Source of the DNA: Candidatus Pseudobacter hemicellulosilyticus | GTDB lineage: Bacteria; Bacteroidota; Bacteroidia; Chitinophagales; Chitinophagaceae | DNA: 64,000 nt | Assembly (NCBI GenBank): GCA_029202545.1 | Contig: CP119311.1 | Span: forward strand, 3,162,001-3,226,000 | Direction: 5' to 3' | In this document: piece after piece, positions 33,046 through 42,247 of the stretch | How positions within the stretch are numbered: the first letter of the stretch is position 1 | Layout: every line of letters starts with the position of its first letter | Translations under genes and position numbers: made by a program | The notes under the pieces: generated by a model | Told to the model about the DNA's origin: nothing | Databases searched by the model: none | The model's input: only the letters and a program-made list of their open reading frames with translations

Positions 33046-34255
33046 AGGGCATTACCACAATGCGTTTATTTTCGATACGGAAATTTATTTTCATTGATGA
33101 AAGTCCTTCCAATACTTGTGAAAGGGTTTGGTTCATAGCTATCTCACCGCCAAAATGCACATTGCCCGGCTTCTCTTCATACACCACTTCCACATCATAC
33201 CACCTGGCCAGCTGCCGCATGACGCCTTCAAGGGTTTCGCCATTAAAGGAGAACACACCCTGCGCCCAGGCCATGGCCTGGTTGATATCTGCATCATTCA
33301 CTATTTTGATACCATTCCTGTCCATCTGCGCCTGCTGGCCGGCTCTTAAAGACAGGCCAGGAGCGGCATTGGCGCCGGCGGGCGCTGCATTGTGAACGGC
33401 TACGCTGCCGGTGGCCACACTTGTTTTGATCACCAGCTCATCACTATAGGCATTGATATTAAATTCGGTGCTTCCGCCTTCTACCATACCGCCATCACCA
33501 CCGGCATTGCGGATATAGACCCTGAATGGCATACCCTCTTTCTGCGTTACTTTGAACTTGCCTTCGCCGGTCAGGGTCACTGCCCTTTCTGTACCGGCAA
33601 AATGCAACGGATACCGGATGGAGGACATGGCATTCAGCCAGACGACAGAGCCATCGGGTAAAGTGGTGGAATACTGGCGGCCTTTATCGGTCACCATTTC
33701 ATTATAGATCACCTGGTCGGCCGAACCTTTGTATACAATGCGGCCGTTCTCTTTATAAATGGCAATTTTTCCATCCATGGCTATCAGGCCTTCACGGGCG
33801 GTATCTACCAGGATGATGCGGTTGTCGGAGAGCTTCAGCTGGGCGCCTTCCCGTCCGGGATTGACATCATGCACTGCCACTACGTTCTGGACAACTGGTT
33901 TAGCCGGTCTGTTGCTGAGCAGCCACCAGCCGCCACCGGCGGCCAGGAGCAGGATACTGGCTGCTGCGGCCCAGCGGAACCGGGATAATATAGGTATCCG
34001 CCGGACTGGTATAAAGCCAGTCCGTTTACCATCGGCGATGGCCGCCTCCAAACCGGAAATGATCTTTTGGCGGGTTAAGGGGAGTTCCACCTCCTGGTCG
34101 TACACCTGTTCCCCCAGCTGCTGGTAGACCAGTTCTTCCAGTTCCCTGGCCACCGGCTGCTGATCCAGCAAATGCAGCAGCTCCGCGGCTTTTTCCTTAT
34201 CCAGCCGGTTAAGAATATACTCCTCTAATAAATAATGAAACCTGTTATTATCCAT
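33044..34255 (-). CDS. fecR: FecR-family anti-sigma factor (locus B)
   Basis: 403 residues. The N-terminal cytoplasmic part (1-90) should bind the sigma factor. One membrane helix (about 93-113, WAAAASILLLAAGGGWWLL) is followed by the periplasmic FecR domain (about 130-290: SDNRIILVDT, TTLPDGSVVWLNAMSSIRYP, VTLTGEGKFKV) and a C-terminal DUF4974 domain (about 330-403: GVFSFNGETLEGVMRQLARWYDVEV). Such proteins hold the sigma factor inactive until the STN domain of the cognate SusC signals substrate. It lies 91 bp after the sigma gene and 106 bp before susC. Confidence 0.95.
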   Translation of the reverse strand: MDNNRFHYLLEEYILNRLDKEKAAELLHLLDQQPVARELEELVYQQLGEQVYDQEVELPLTRQKIISGLEAAIADGKRTGFIPVRRIPILSRFRWAAAASILLLAAGGGWWLLSNRPAKPVVQNVVAVHDVNPGREGAQLKLSDNRIILVDTAREGLIAMDGKIAIYKENGRIVYKGSADQVIYNEMVTDKGRQYSTTLPDGSVVWLNAMSSIRYPLHFAGTERAVTLTGEGKFKVTQKEGMPFRVYIRNAGGDGGMVEGGSTEFNINAYSDELVIKTSVATGSVAVHNAAPAGANAAPGLSLRAGQQAQMDRNGIKIVNDADINQAMAWAQGVFSFNGETLEGVMRQLARWYDVEVVYEEKPGNVHFGGEIAMNQTLSQVLEGLSSMKINFRIENKRIVVMP

Positions 34256-34346
34256 AGTTGACGATGGTTAATACAATTACCTGTACATAGAGACGCAATA
34301 GGTATCCTGCGGATAAGTAGTGGACCAAAGAAATTTTATAAAAAAT

Positions 34347-34961
34347 TTAATAAAGCATGAAACCTCCTAATAAAAGGAGGCAATGCATGGTTCCCACTTC
34401 CTGTTCCTGGAGATAGGTTTTTAAGAATGCCAGGGATTTGGCCAGGTATTGTGACACGGTGACCGGGTGAATATTAAGTAGTTCAGCTATCTCCTGATTG
34501 CTCTTTCCTTCCAGCCGGCTCAGTTTGAACACTTCCCGCCGTTTTTCCGGCATCAGTTCTATGCCTTTCAGGAGGATCTGGTAGGATTCCCGGTATTCAG
34601 CCTGGAGGTCGGGCTTCAGGAGCGGTTCTATAGTGGCGTTGCTGTTATTTTCCCCGATGGCGTCCAGTGTGGCTATTTCCTGGAGTTTGCCACGGAGCGC
34701 GGAGATGATCTTGTTGCGGGCTACTACTTTGAACCAATGTTCAAAGTCTGCAATCTCCTTCAGTTTGGCCCGGTTGTTCCAGACCTGTAAAAATATATCC
34801 TGGGTAATTTCTTCTGCTTTCTGGGGGCTATGGGTATACGTTAATGCATGGAAGTAACAATTTCTCCATAAGCGATTGACTATTATTGTAAATGCCAACT
34901 CATCGCCGTCTGCAACCAGGCATATAAGCTCGTCGAGGGGATACGTTGTATAGGATTCCAT
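34347..34961 (-). CDS. ECF-type RNA polymerase sigma factor (locus B)
   Basis: 204 residues from ATG 34961; an earlier in-frame TTG is disfavoured. Region 2 is at about 18-85 (AEEITQDIFLQVWNNR) and region 4 at about 135-190 (MPEKRREVFKLSRLEG, SNQEIAELLNIHPVTVSQYL, a helix-turn-helix). The Bacteroidota FecI-like subgroup typically sits beside fecR, as here. Its expected target is the susC operon. The last 12 residues are hydrophobic (MHCLLLLGGFMLY), which is unusual and could promote membrane contact with FecR. Confidence 0.94.
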   Translation of the reverse strand: MESYTTYPLDELICLVADGDELAFTIIVNRLWRNCYFHALTYTHSPQKAEEITQDIFLQVWNNRAKLKEIADFEHWFKVVARNKIISALRGKLQEIATLDAIGENNSNATIEPLLKPDLQAEYRESYQILLKGIELMPEKRREVFKLSRLEGKSNQEIAELLNIHPVTVSQYLAKSLAFLKTYLQEQEVGTMHCLLLLGGFMLY

Positions 34962-34970
34962 GACAATCCC

Positions 34971-34978
34971 CAAAATTA
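34971..34978 (-). promoter_or_regulatory. -7 box of the sigma-factor gene
   Basis: CAAAATTA on the plus strand reads TAATTTTG on the minus strand, a perfect TAnnTTTG. It ends ten bases before the sigma ATG, the same geometry as at the locus A kinase. It overlaps the T-rich tail of the terminator that ends the neighbouring GH2 transcript. No clear -33 element is visible. Confidence 0.45.
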
Positions 34979-35002
34979 AGAAAAGCCCCGGAAACCCGGG
35001 GC
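34979..35002 (-). terminator. Terminator of the leftward locus C transcript
   Basis: Read on the minus strand, GCCCCGG and CCGGGGC form a strong 7-bp GC stem around a 4-base loop (34985-35002), followed by TTTTCTTAATTTT. It lies about 210 bp after the GH2 stop at 35214 and 18 bp before the sigma gene, so it separates the two leftward units. The 210 bp between contain no gene I can support. Confidence 0.8.
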
Positions 35003-35213
35003 GATATTTGACCTGAAGGTGATAAACACGTAGTTGCTGGCAGCCGTTGATATTTCCAAAATTTGCTCAATCTGTTGATAGCCAGTGAGAAAAAATGATG
35101 TTTCCGGGTCTGGCGCCATTGATTGCTGTTCAGGTGGCCGGCCCTTTACCTGGTGTTGGAACGCCGGTTTCCTGGTGCAGCCTGTGCCCAGACCCCTTCG
35201 TGGTGCCCTGTCG

Positions 35214-37913
35214 CTACAATTTTAAACTGTTCCGTTGTACGTTGAAACCGCCCAGTATCAGCCTGATATCCTTACGCCGGCTGGCCAGGTCTATATCTAT
35301 CTGGATGGTCTTTGATTCGCCGGGCAGCAGGTTGAAAAAGTTATCGGAATAAAATACCGGTGCTATGCTGTTACCGGCCGGGTCCTGTAACTGCAGCTCT
35401 GTAAAGAAGGCAATGCTGCTGGAAGGGTTGGACAGGGTCAGGGTGAGCCTGTCGCCCTTTCTTTGTATACCGCTTGTTTTCAACTCCACCTTTTCCAGCT
35501 CGTTGATGGACTGGAAACCGGATACGGCAGGGCCTGTCAGGGTCCAGGCGCCTTTATAGGCATCGGTGGAGCGCCAGTAAAAAGGATCGTCCACCAGCTT
35601 TCCTGTCTTGTCTAACAGGCGCAGCTTGATAAAATGCACCGGCGTAACAGTGGCGGGGAAATCGATCAGCAGTGCATCTTTGACCAGGCCGTCGGCCGGA
35701 ATGTCAAGCGTAGTTTCTTTACTGTAGATCTTTTGGGAACGGATATCATATACTTCCACCTGCAGTCGGTAACCGGAGAATTTTTCGCGGTAGTCGTTGT
35801 AGACAGAGACTGTATTTTTCAGATAATCGAACTGTGCATGCAGCGGACGCAGGCCGCTTTGTGAATAATACAGGGCGGCTGTGGGTTCCAGGAACCAGTC
35901 GTACATCCTGGAGGCGGTTTGCGGCAGGGGGGAATTGTGGTACCAGAATAAAAAGCCGGAAGCCCAGCGGTCTCCGAAGCCGAACTTATTGTAGTTCCAT
36001 ACTTCCCAGATGGCGCGGTAGTTCATGGCACCTACAAACTGGGCTTTCTGCGCAAATTCTTCAATAGAGGAAGATGGACCGAACTGGTCAATGGCGTCTT
36101 TGTATTTTGTAGTTACCTGGTGAAAACCGCCGCCATCCTGGTAATCCCATACCGCCTTATTGACAGGCCACAGGTCCTGCTCAGGCATCAGTTTCCTGAG
36201 TGAGCCTATAATGGGCAGGCAGAGCGTGCCGTATTCCGGGTTAAAGCCATCCACCCGGCTTCCTCTTCTGGAGGCTGTATTCTCAAAATACTGCATCGGG
36301 TTCTCATATTTATAAGGACTGCCATCGTGGACGCCGCAGCATTCGGATTGCATCTGGTAACCGCGACTGGGATCCAGCTGCCTGATCAGTTTAGCGGCCT
36401 CCGGTACTTCCGTGGATTCATTGGAAGATACATGGTAGGCCAGGGAAGCATGATTCCGGATGCGCTTGATGGTACTGCTGATATTCTCCAGGTAAAGAGG
36501 AATATCGGAAGGGAACCGGGTATCTCCGGTGAGCCAGTATTCAGACCATACCAGTATCCCCATTTCATCACAGAGCTGGTAGAAATAATCTGATTCCGCA
36601 ATGCCTCCACCCCAGAGGCGGATCAGGTTCAGCCCTGATTGCCGGGTATAGCGCAGTTCCGCCAGTGTTCTTTCCCGGGAGTTGCGCAGCATGGCCTCAG
36701 GTATCCAGTTGGTACCCCTGATAAAAACAGGCACCCCATTGACCAGGAAGCGACGGGATCTGTCCGGCGTTTGCTGGTCTGATGTTATCTGCCTGATACC
36801 GAAGCGTACTGTTTGCAGATCGGTACTGATACCGCCTGCCTGGAAACGCAGTTCCAGTGTATAGAGATTGGGCGCTCCCTTGTTCACGGGCCACCATAAC
36901 CTGGGCTGATTGATCACCAGTTGTTGGTATTCTTCCGGGCTGAACAGTACGGTTTGCCGTTCATTTGGTTGCAGGGTGATGGCTTTCTCAAATTTTGTAC
37001 CCGTTTCTTTAATGAGGCCGCTGACCAGGCCTTGCTGTACCTTACCGGTGGCATTCACCACTTCCACCGAAACGGTCTGCCTGGCGACACTTGTATCAGG
37101 CAGCGGTAGTGCAGACCAGGTGAAGGGATGTTCCAGCAGTACATCGCCGGTAGTGTAGATCTCTACATCCCGCCAGATGCCCGTATTGCGATCACGGATA
37201 CCATCAGGTGCGGTAAAATCCCAGCCCACGGACATGAGCATGGTCACATTGGCGCCGATCTCTCCATTGCCGCCGTTGCGGTTCTCGCCAACGGCGCCAC
37301 TTTGCGTAAATGCCTTCGGTCCGGTAGAGGTGCCGGGCAGGTCAACAGGTTTCACGCCAATGGCCAGGATATTCCCGCCTTTTTTATTCACCAGTTCCGT
37401 TATATCAAATGCTTTTGTATTGAACATGCCGTTCAGGTCGCCCAGCTTTTTGCTGTTCATCCAGATCTCGGCCCTGTAGTTGATGCCATGTAATTTGAGC
37501 CAGGTACGTTTGCCTTTATAGGCAGCAGGCAGGTTAAAGGAAGTGCGGTACCAGTAATGATAGAATGCATTGCCAGTATCTTTAATATCCGGTATCAGCT
37601 TGCGTTCCCGCCGGTTATTGTCGCCAAAATAAGGATCAGGATATACTTTATTGGCCACCAGGCTGGTCAGTACTGTTCCGGGCACAATAGCATTTTGCCA
37701 GCTTCCTTCAGGCAGGGCATTGGCTGAGATAAGTGCGCCATCTCCCTTCATTTCATCAGCACGAACCATCTGCCAGCGATAGGCGCCCTGGTGGCCTGCT
37801 TCAGAACTCAGGAAAAAAGATTGTTGTCCGGATGGGGAAGATACACTGTTGGGACGCTGGGCAAATACGGGAAGGCAGTTGAGGAGCAGGATAAGGATAA
37901 TCAGATGGCGCAT
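35214..37913 (-). CDS. GH2-family glycosidase, exo-glucosaminidase/mannosidase-like (locus C)
   Basis: 899 residues with a signal peptide (about 1-18, ending VFA). The N-terminal sugar-binding beta domain (about 40-215) contains FYHYWYRTSFNLPAAYKG and GINYRAEIWMNSKKLGDL. An Ig-like domain, the (beta/alpha)8 barrel (about 370-660) and further beta domains follow. The catalytic candidates are E499 in SSNESTEVP (acid/base) and E560 in FNPEYGT (nucleophile). Length and domain order resemble exo-beta-D-glucosaminidases and beta-mannosidases more than beta-galactosidases. It is probably co-transcribed with the sensor kinase and response regulator (106 bp gap). Confidence 0.88.
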   Translation of the reverse strand: MRHLIILILLLNCLPVFAQRPNSVSSPSGQQSFFLSSEAGHQGAYRWQMVRADEMKGDGALISANALPEGSWQNAIVPGTVLTSLVANKVYPDPYFGDNNRRERKLIPDIKDTGNAFYHYWYRTSFNLPAAYKGKRTWLKLHGINYRAEIWMNSKKLGDLNGMFNTKAFDITELVNKKGGNILAIGVKPVDLPGTSTGPKAFTQSGAVGENRNGGNGEIGANVTMLMSVGWDFTAPDGIRDRNTGIWRDVEIYTTGDVLLEHPFTWSALPLPDTSVARQTVSVEVVNATGKVQQGLVSGLIKETGTKFEKAITLQPNERQTVLFSPEEYQQLVINQPRLWWPVNKGAPNLYTLELRFQAGGISTDLQTVRFGIRQITSDQQTPDRSRRFLVNGVPVFIRGTNWIPEAMLRNSRERTLAELRYTRQSGLNLIRLWGGGIAESDYFYQLCDEMGILVWSEYWLTGDTRFPSDIPLYLENISSTIKRIRNHASLAYHVSSNESTEVPEAAKLIRQLDPSRGYQMQSECCGVHDGSPYKYENPMQYFENTASRRGSRVDGFNPEYGTLCLPIIGSLRKLMPEQDLWPVNKAVWDYQDGGGFHQVTTKYKDAIDQFGPSSSIEEFAQKAQFVGAMNYRAIWEVWNYNKFGFGDRWASGFLFWYHNSPLPQTASRMYDWFLEPTAALYYSQSGLRPLHAQFDYLKNTVSVYNDYREKFSGYRLQVEVYDIRSQKIYSKETTLDIPADGLVKDALLIDFPATVTPVHFIKLRLLDKTGKLVDDPFYWRSTDAYKGAWTLTGPAVSGFQSINELEKVELKTSGIQRKGDRLTLTLSNPSSSIAFFTELQLQDPAGNSIAPVFYSDNFFNLLPGESKTIQIDIDLASRRKDIRLILGGFNVQRNSLKL

Positions 37914-38019
37914 AAATAAATTATAGGGTTAGAGAACAATGATGCATAGACAGGGTACCTGAACTGCGGCTTTGTCCGGTCAGTACAATCGTTAGAACAG
38001 TACCGGAAACAGCAGCCGT

Positions 38020-38790
38020 TTACTCCTGTTTGCCTTTCAAATTATTCAAAAATTTTTTCGGAGACAAATGAAAATGTTTCTGGAAGTTCCTGCCGAAGAC
38101 GCTCTGGGATGTGAAGCCCACTTTACTGGCGATCTGGACTATCTTATTACGATCCTCTGCAATGAGTTCGGCCGCCTTTTTTAAACGGATCCTGTCAATG
38201 AATTCTTTGGGAGATAGCGGGCTGACCGATTTCATTTTCCTGTAAAAGGTGGGGCGGCTCATATTCATAAACTCTGCCAGGTCGTCAACGCCCAGGTCCT
38301 TTTTGTCCAGGTTGGCGTCAATAAAGGCGCTCAATTCATGGAGGAAGGATTCATCTGACCTTGTCTTCACCATCAGCAGGCTTACTTCCAGGGGCATGCG
38401 GGCTGCATGCTCTTTTATCTTGGACCTGTTCTGGAGCAGGTTGGCTACCTGGGCCTGCAGGAGCTTGGGCGAAAAAGGTTTGCTGATATAGGCATCCGCC
38501 CCGATCTGCAGGCCTTTGAGCCGGTCGTTATCACTTTTTTTGGCTGTCAGCAAAATGATCGGGATATGGCAGAAGGGAATGGCTGATTTTAACTGATCGC
38601 AGAACTGGAGGCCGCTGGCGCCGGGCATCATGATATCGCTGATGATCAGGTCTACGATCTGTGTATGCAGGATCTTGAATGCTTCTTCAGCATTGGGTGC
38701 TGTATAAACGGTGTATTCCGTTCGTAATATTTCGGAGAGAAAGTTGAGCAGGTCCTCTTCATCATCAATTATTAATAAGGAGGTCTTCAT
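38020..38790 (-). CDS. Response regulator with AraC-type DNA-binding domain (locus C)
   Basis: 256 residues. The receiver (about 3-120) has D9/D10, phospho-acceptor D52 in SDIMMPG, T82 and K104 in SKPF. The AraC domain (about 150-250) has MSRPTFYRKMKSV and VGFTSQSVFGRNFQKHF. It is collinear with the regulator at 4425. Its start overlaps the last 26 bases of the kinase gene, which suggests translational coupling and equal production of the pair. It probably controls the divergent GH2/SusCD/sulfatase operon. Confidence 0.94.
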   Translation of the reverse strand: MKTSLLIIDDEEDLLNFLSEILRTEYTVYTAPNAEEAFKILHTQIVDLIISDIMMPGASGLQFCDQLKSAIPFCHIPIILLTAKKSDNDRLKGLQIGADAYISKPFSPKLLQAQVANLLQNRSKIKEHAARMPLEVSLLMVKTRSDESFLHELSAFIDANLDKKDLGVDDLAEFMNMSRPTFYRKMKSVSPLSPKEFIDRIRLKKAAELIAEDRNKIVQIASKVGFTSQSVFGRNFQKHFHLSPKKFLNNLKGKQE

Positions 38791-41700
38791 GCTGATGATT
38801 GTTTTCTATGGCAATATTAGGGTGGCAATCTTTGAACACGGGTAAAGTTAGTTCAAATATATGTAACAGGGCGTTGTTTTCGATATATTCCAGCCTGCCC
38901 TGATGCAGCTCTGTAAGGGATCTGGCCAGGGACAGTCCTATGCCGGTACCTGGCAAATGGACATGGGAAGAAGCCCGGTAGAAGGGCTCAAAGATCTTAT
39001 TCCTGCAATCAGCAGGCAGGGGCGCGCCATCATTGGTGATCCGTACTTTGAAAAGCTGTTGCTGCCCAATAGGTTTGTACAGCGTAACTGTTACCTGGCT
39101 GTCGGCATATTTTACGGCATTGGACAGCAGGTTGTTGACGATCTTTAAAAAAGCCTCTCCGTCAATAAATGCTTCTACTGTTTCCTTGGGCAGTATCACA
39201 TGGCAATCCAGCCCTCTTTTTTCAATGAGTGTTTTAAAAGAGGCCAGGGAACTGGTGATCACGGCGCCCACATCTGTGCTGGCATACTGCAGCCTGAACT
39301 GGTTGGTCTCCATCTTCCGGAAATCAAGTAATTGCGCGGTGAGGGTGATCAGCCGGTCGGTGTGTTTGTCCACCAGCTCCAGGTTCCGTTTCACAATAGT
39401 GATATCATCCAGGTTTTCCAGCGCCCATTCAACAGGTGCTTTGATCAGGGTGATGGGTGTCTGGATCTCATGCGCCACATTGGTGAAGAAATTCATCTTG
39501 GTATGATAGATCTCTCTTTCCTTTTCAATTTCATACAATTTGATCCGGTGTTCATTCTTCTTTTTCAGCCGCTGGTGATGCAGGTATAAGCCAAATCCAA
39601 CAATCAGCAGGGCCAGTATAACGTACAGGATCAACGCAGGTGTGCTTTTCCAGAAGGGAGGCAGTATTTTGATGACAATGGTCTTGGCCGGGCTTGTCCA
39701 ATAACCGAGGTTGCTTTCCGCCTGTACCACAAAGGTGTAGTTGCCTGCAGGCAGGTCCGTGAAATAAGCCCGCCTGTTGGCCGATAAATAGGTCCAGTCC
39801 TTGTCCAGCCCTTCCATCCGGTAGCGGTATTGTACTGCCTGGGCGGAAGAATAGTCCAGGGCTGCAAACTCAATACTGAAAGTGGTCTGCAGGTGTGTCA
39901 GCGTGATGGAATCGGTGAACAGGATGGCCTGCCGGGAATCATTGGAAGAAGAAGAGCCAGGGATTTCCTGGTTGACGAAGAAGCCGGTAATATAGGTGGG
40001 GGGCGCAACCCTGTTCCTGGTCAGCTTATCCGGATAGAAAGCCACCATTCCTTTAACAGTGCCAAAATACATCTTACCATCTTCATCTTTGTAGGCGGAG
40101 TTGAAATTGAACTGGTCGGTTATCAGACCGTTGGCTTTTGTATAGGTCTGTACCTTTTCAGTACCGGGATTAAAACAGACCAGTCCTTTCAGCGTACTGA
40201 TCCATAAATTACCCTGTCCGTCCTCCAGGACGCGGTACAGGTTATTGGTGGGAAATCCATCCTTTACCGTATATCTTTTTACCAGCTGGCGCTGGCTGTT
40301 GATCCTGAACAGGCCGCCGCCATCAGTAGTTAACCAGATATTGTACTGCTGGTCTTCATAGATGCCCTGTACAATGTAGGCATTGCGGGTGGTATCACTG
40401 AACTGGCTGAAATTGATATTGCCGGACTCGCCTGTATGCGGATTATAATAAAAGACGCCTTTGGCCATGCTGCCGGTCCAGATGGTCCGCGTATGGTCTT
40501 CCGCAATAGCATACACGTAGGAATCACCCGGGACATGAAATACGGGCGCCAGCTGTCTGGCTGCCTCTTTATATTCATATAGCCCGGACCCTGTGGTGCC
40601 TACCAGGATATGGTTGTCGGAGGTTTTGAAAATGGACATCACAATATCCCCTGAATTCCGGTTGGAGGGTACCCGTGCATGGCGGTCAATGATCCGGCCT
40701 GTGGACAGGTCCATGATCTCCAGTCCATGGAAGAAGGGACCTACAAACAACTTGTTGTTATGGACCAGCAGCCCATGGATATTGGGGTAGGAGGGGCCTT
40801 GCAGGGGATTGTCGTGGTTGACCGGGTAAAACCTGCCGGTCTTTTTCTCCAGGCGGTTGATGCCTGCATCTTCTGTACCGATCCAGATATTGCCTTTCCC
40901 GTCGCCACAGATCTCCCGGACTGCATTACCCGAAATAGAGCCTTCGGTATTGACGGGATAGTATTTCTCAAACTGGTTGTTCTCTTTTGAAAAGTAGTTC
41001 AGCCCGCCAAAAAAAGTGCCCAGCCAGACGCCTTCCCGGTTGTCTTCATAGACGGAATAAATAGCATTGTCGTTCAGCGAATAGGGATCTGCGGGCATTT
41101 TTTTAAGGTGGATGATCTCGCTGTTCTGCAAATTGTAGATATAGAGGCCGGACTCAGTGGCTACATAGAATGTTTCTTTTTTGGCCGAAGGGAAAATATC
41201 CCTGACAAAGACCTCTGTGCCTTTTTCATTTTTCAGCAGGATGGGTTTGTACTGACCCGACCGGGCATCCATACAGAAAAGCCCTTTGCGGGTGCCTATC
41301 AGCAGGGTCTCGCCGGTGTACATGAGCTTGGTGATGGACCGGTTGGTGCGCAGCGGCAGTTTGTCCGGCAGGAAATCGGTGATCTTATTGGTCGGGATAT
41401 GCAGCTTTTTCAGCCTGCTGTCTGCACTGGCCATCCAGAGGTTGTTCTGTCCGTCAATATCAATGGCCACTACTGAAATATTAAAATCAATTAAAGTGGC
41501 CCGTTGCTGATCATACTTGTGCAGCTGATCGGCAGCCAGCAGTATCCATAGGTTATTGCTGGCATCCACCAATATATCACGCACATTATTATTGGTGAGG
41601 ATATTGACCTGGCTGATCTTTTCTGTGACCGGGTCCAGTTTAAAAATGCCTGATGCGGTCCCTATCCAGATGATGCCGTTCCTGTCAGTGCACAATGCCT

Positions 41701-41953
41701 TGATATAGTCGGATCCTTTCTGTCCTTTGCCCGTGGTGTAGCTTTTGAAGGTATAGCCGTCAAACCGGTTCAGCCCGGTTCTTGTGCCCACCCACATAAA
41801 ACCTAAGCGGTCCTGCGTGATGCAGTTGACATTGTTGTGCGAGAGGCCGTCGTCCACCTGGTAATGCTTGAAATAATAGAAGAAGGCATGGGAAACGGAG
41901 TGGACCAGGAACAGGGCGGACAGCAGAATGATATGGTAGGTATACTTTCTCAC
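38765..41953 (-). CDS. Two-component propeller sensor histidine kinase (locus C)
   Basis: About 1062 residues. I prefer the GTG at 41953, which gives a clean signal peptide (RKYTYHIILLSALFLVHSVSHA); an ATG at 42007 adds 18 residues with His and Cys unlike a signal. Periplasmic propeller repeats of the type DRLGFMWVGTRTGLNRFDG reach about residue 680, followed by a Y_Y_Y domain, a membrane helix (ILYVILALLIVGFGLYL) and the kinase. The phospho-accepting His (residue 828) lies in VAHEIQTPITL; NNLLSNAVKYA and GTGIGLSLA are intact. There is no receiver domain. It is a homologue of the locus A kinase, with its regulator overlapping downstream. Confidence 0.93.
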   Translation of the reverse strand: MRKYTYHIILLSALFLVHSVSHAFFYYFKHYQVDDGLSHNNVNCITQDRLGFMWVGTRTGLNRFDGYTFKSYTTGKGQKGSDYIKALCTDRNGIIWIGTASGIFKLDPVTEKISQVNILTNNNVRDILVDASNNLWILLAADQLHKYDQQRATLIDFNISVVAIDIDGQNNLWMASADSRLKKLHIPTNKITDFLPDKLPLRTNRSITKLMYTGETLLIGTRKGLFCMDARSGQYKPILLKNEKGTEVFVRDIFPSAKKETFYVATESGLYIYNLQNSEIIHLKKMPADPYSLNDNAIYSVYEDNREGVWLGTFFGGLNYFSKENNQFEKYYPVNTEGSISGNAVREICGDGKGNIWIGTEDAGINRLEKKTGRFYPVNHDNPLQGPSYPNIHGLLVHNNKLFVGPFFHGLEIMDLSTGRIIDRHARVPSNRNSGDIVMSIFKTSDNHILVGTTGSGLYEYKEAARQLAPVFHVPGDSYVYAIAEDHTRTIWTGSMAKGVFYYNPHTGESGNINFSQFSDTTRNAYIVQGIYEDQQYNIWLTTDGGGLFRINSQRQLVKRYTVKDGFPTNNLYRVLEDGQGNLWISTLKGLVCFNPGTEKVQTYTKANGLITDQFNFNSAYKDEDGKMYFGTVKGMVAFYPDKLTRNRVAPPTYITGFFVNQEIPGSSSSNDSRQAILFTDSITLTHLQTTFSIEFAALDYSSAQAVQYRYRMEGLDKDWTYLSANRRAYFTDLPAGNYTFVVQAESNLGYWTSPAKTIVIKILPPFWKSTPALILYVILALLIVGFGLYLHHQRLKKKNEHRIKLYEIEKEREIYHTKMNFFTNVAHEIQTPITLIKAPVEWALENLDDITIVKRNLELVDKHTDRLITLTAQLLDFRKMETNQFRLQYASTDVGAVITSSLASFKTLIEKRGLDCHVILPKETVEAFIDGEAFLKIVNNLLSNAVKYADSQVTVTLYKPIGQQQLFKVRITNDGAPLPADCRNKIFEPFYRASSHVHLPGTGIGLSLARSLTELHQGRLEYIENNALLHIFELTLPVFKDCHPNIAIENNHQHEDLLINN

Positions 41954-42106
41954 AAAACAATGGCAGCAATGGTTGTATTGCCTGCCAAAGATAGCCTGAA
42001 TTGCCATTGGGTGTTTTGGCGGGGACCAAACAAACGCGGATTGAGATGAATCGGCGATGTTTTGATAAAAATCGTCTATAGAATACCGGGTACACTTTGA
42101 TTACCA

Positions 42107-42138
42107 ATTGTTTGCTTTAAATGTCTGTTGCAAACAAT
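42107..42138. promoter_or_regulatory. 9-bp inverted repeat, candidate regulator operator (locus C)
   Basis: ATTGTTTGC (42107-42115) and GCAAACAAT (42130-42138) are exact reverse complements whose centres are 23 bp apart, about two helical turns. The repeat lies in the divergent region between the kinase and the GH2/SusCD operon. This is where the AraC-type regulator should bind. The repeat is flanked by AT-rich DNA, and I found no perfect -7 box beside it. Confidence 0.5.
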
Positions 42139-42247
42139 GAGACAAATCCTGTAGTAATTGATACAAAAAAAATCGGGAACCTTCTGTTATTTGTACCTGA
42201 TTAAAAGCACCCTGTCGCCATTGAAAAAACTAACTACTCACCCCTGT

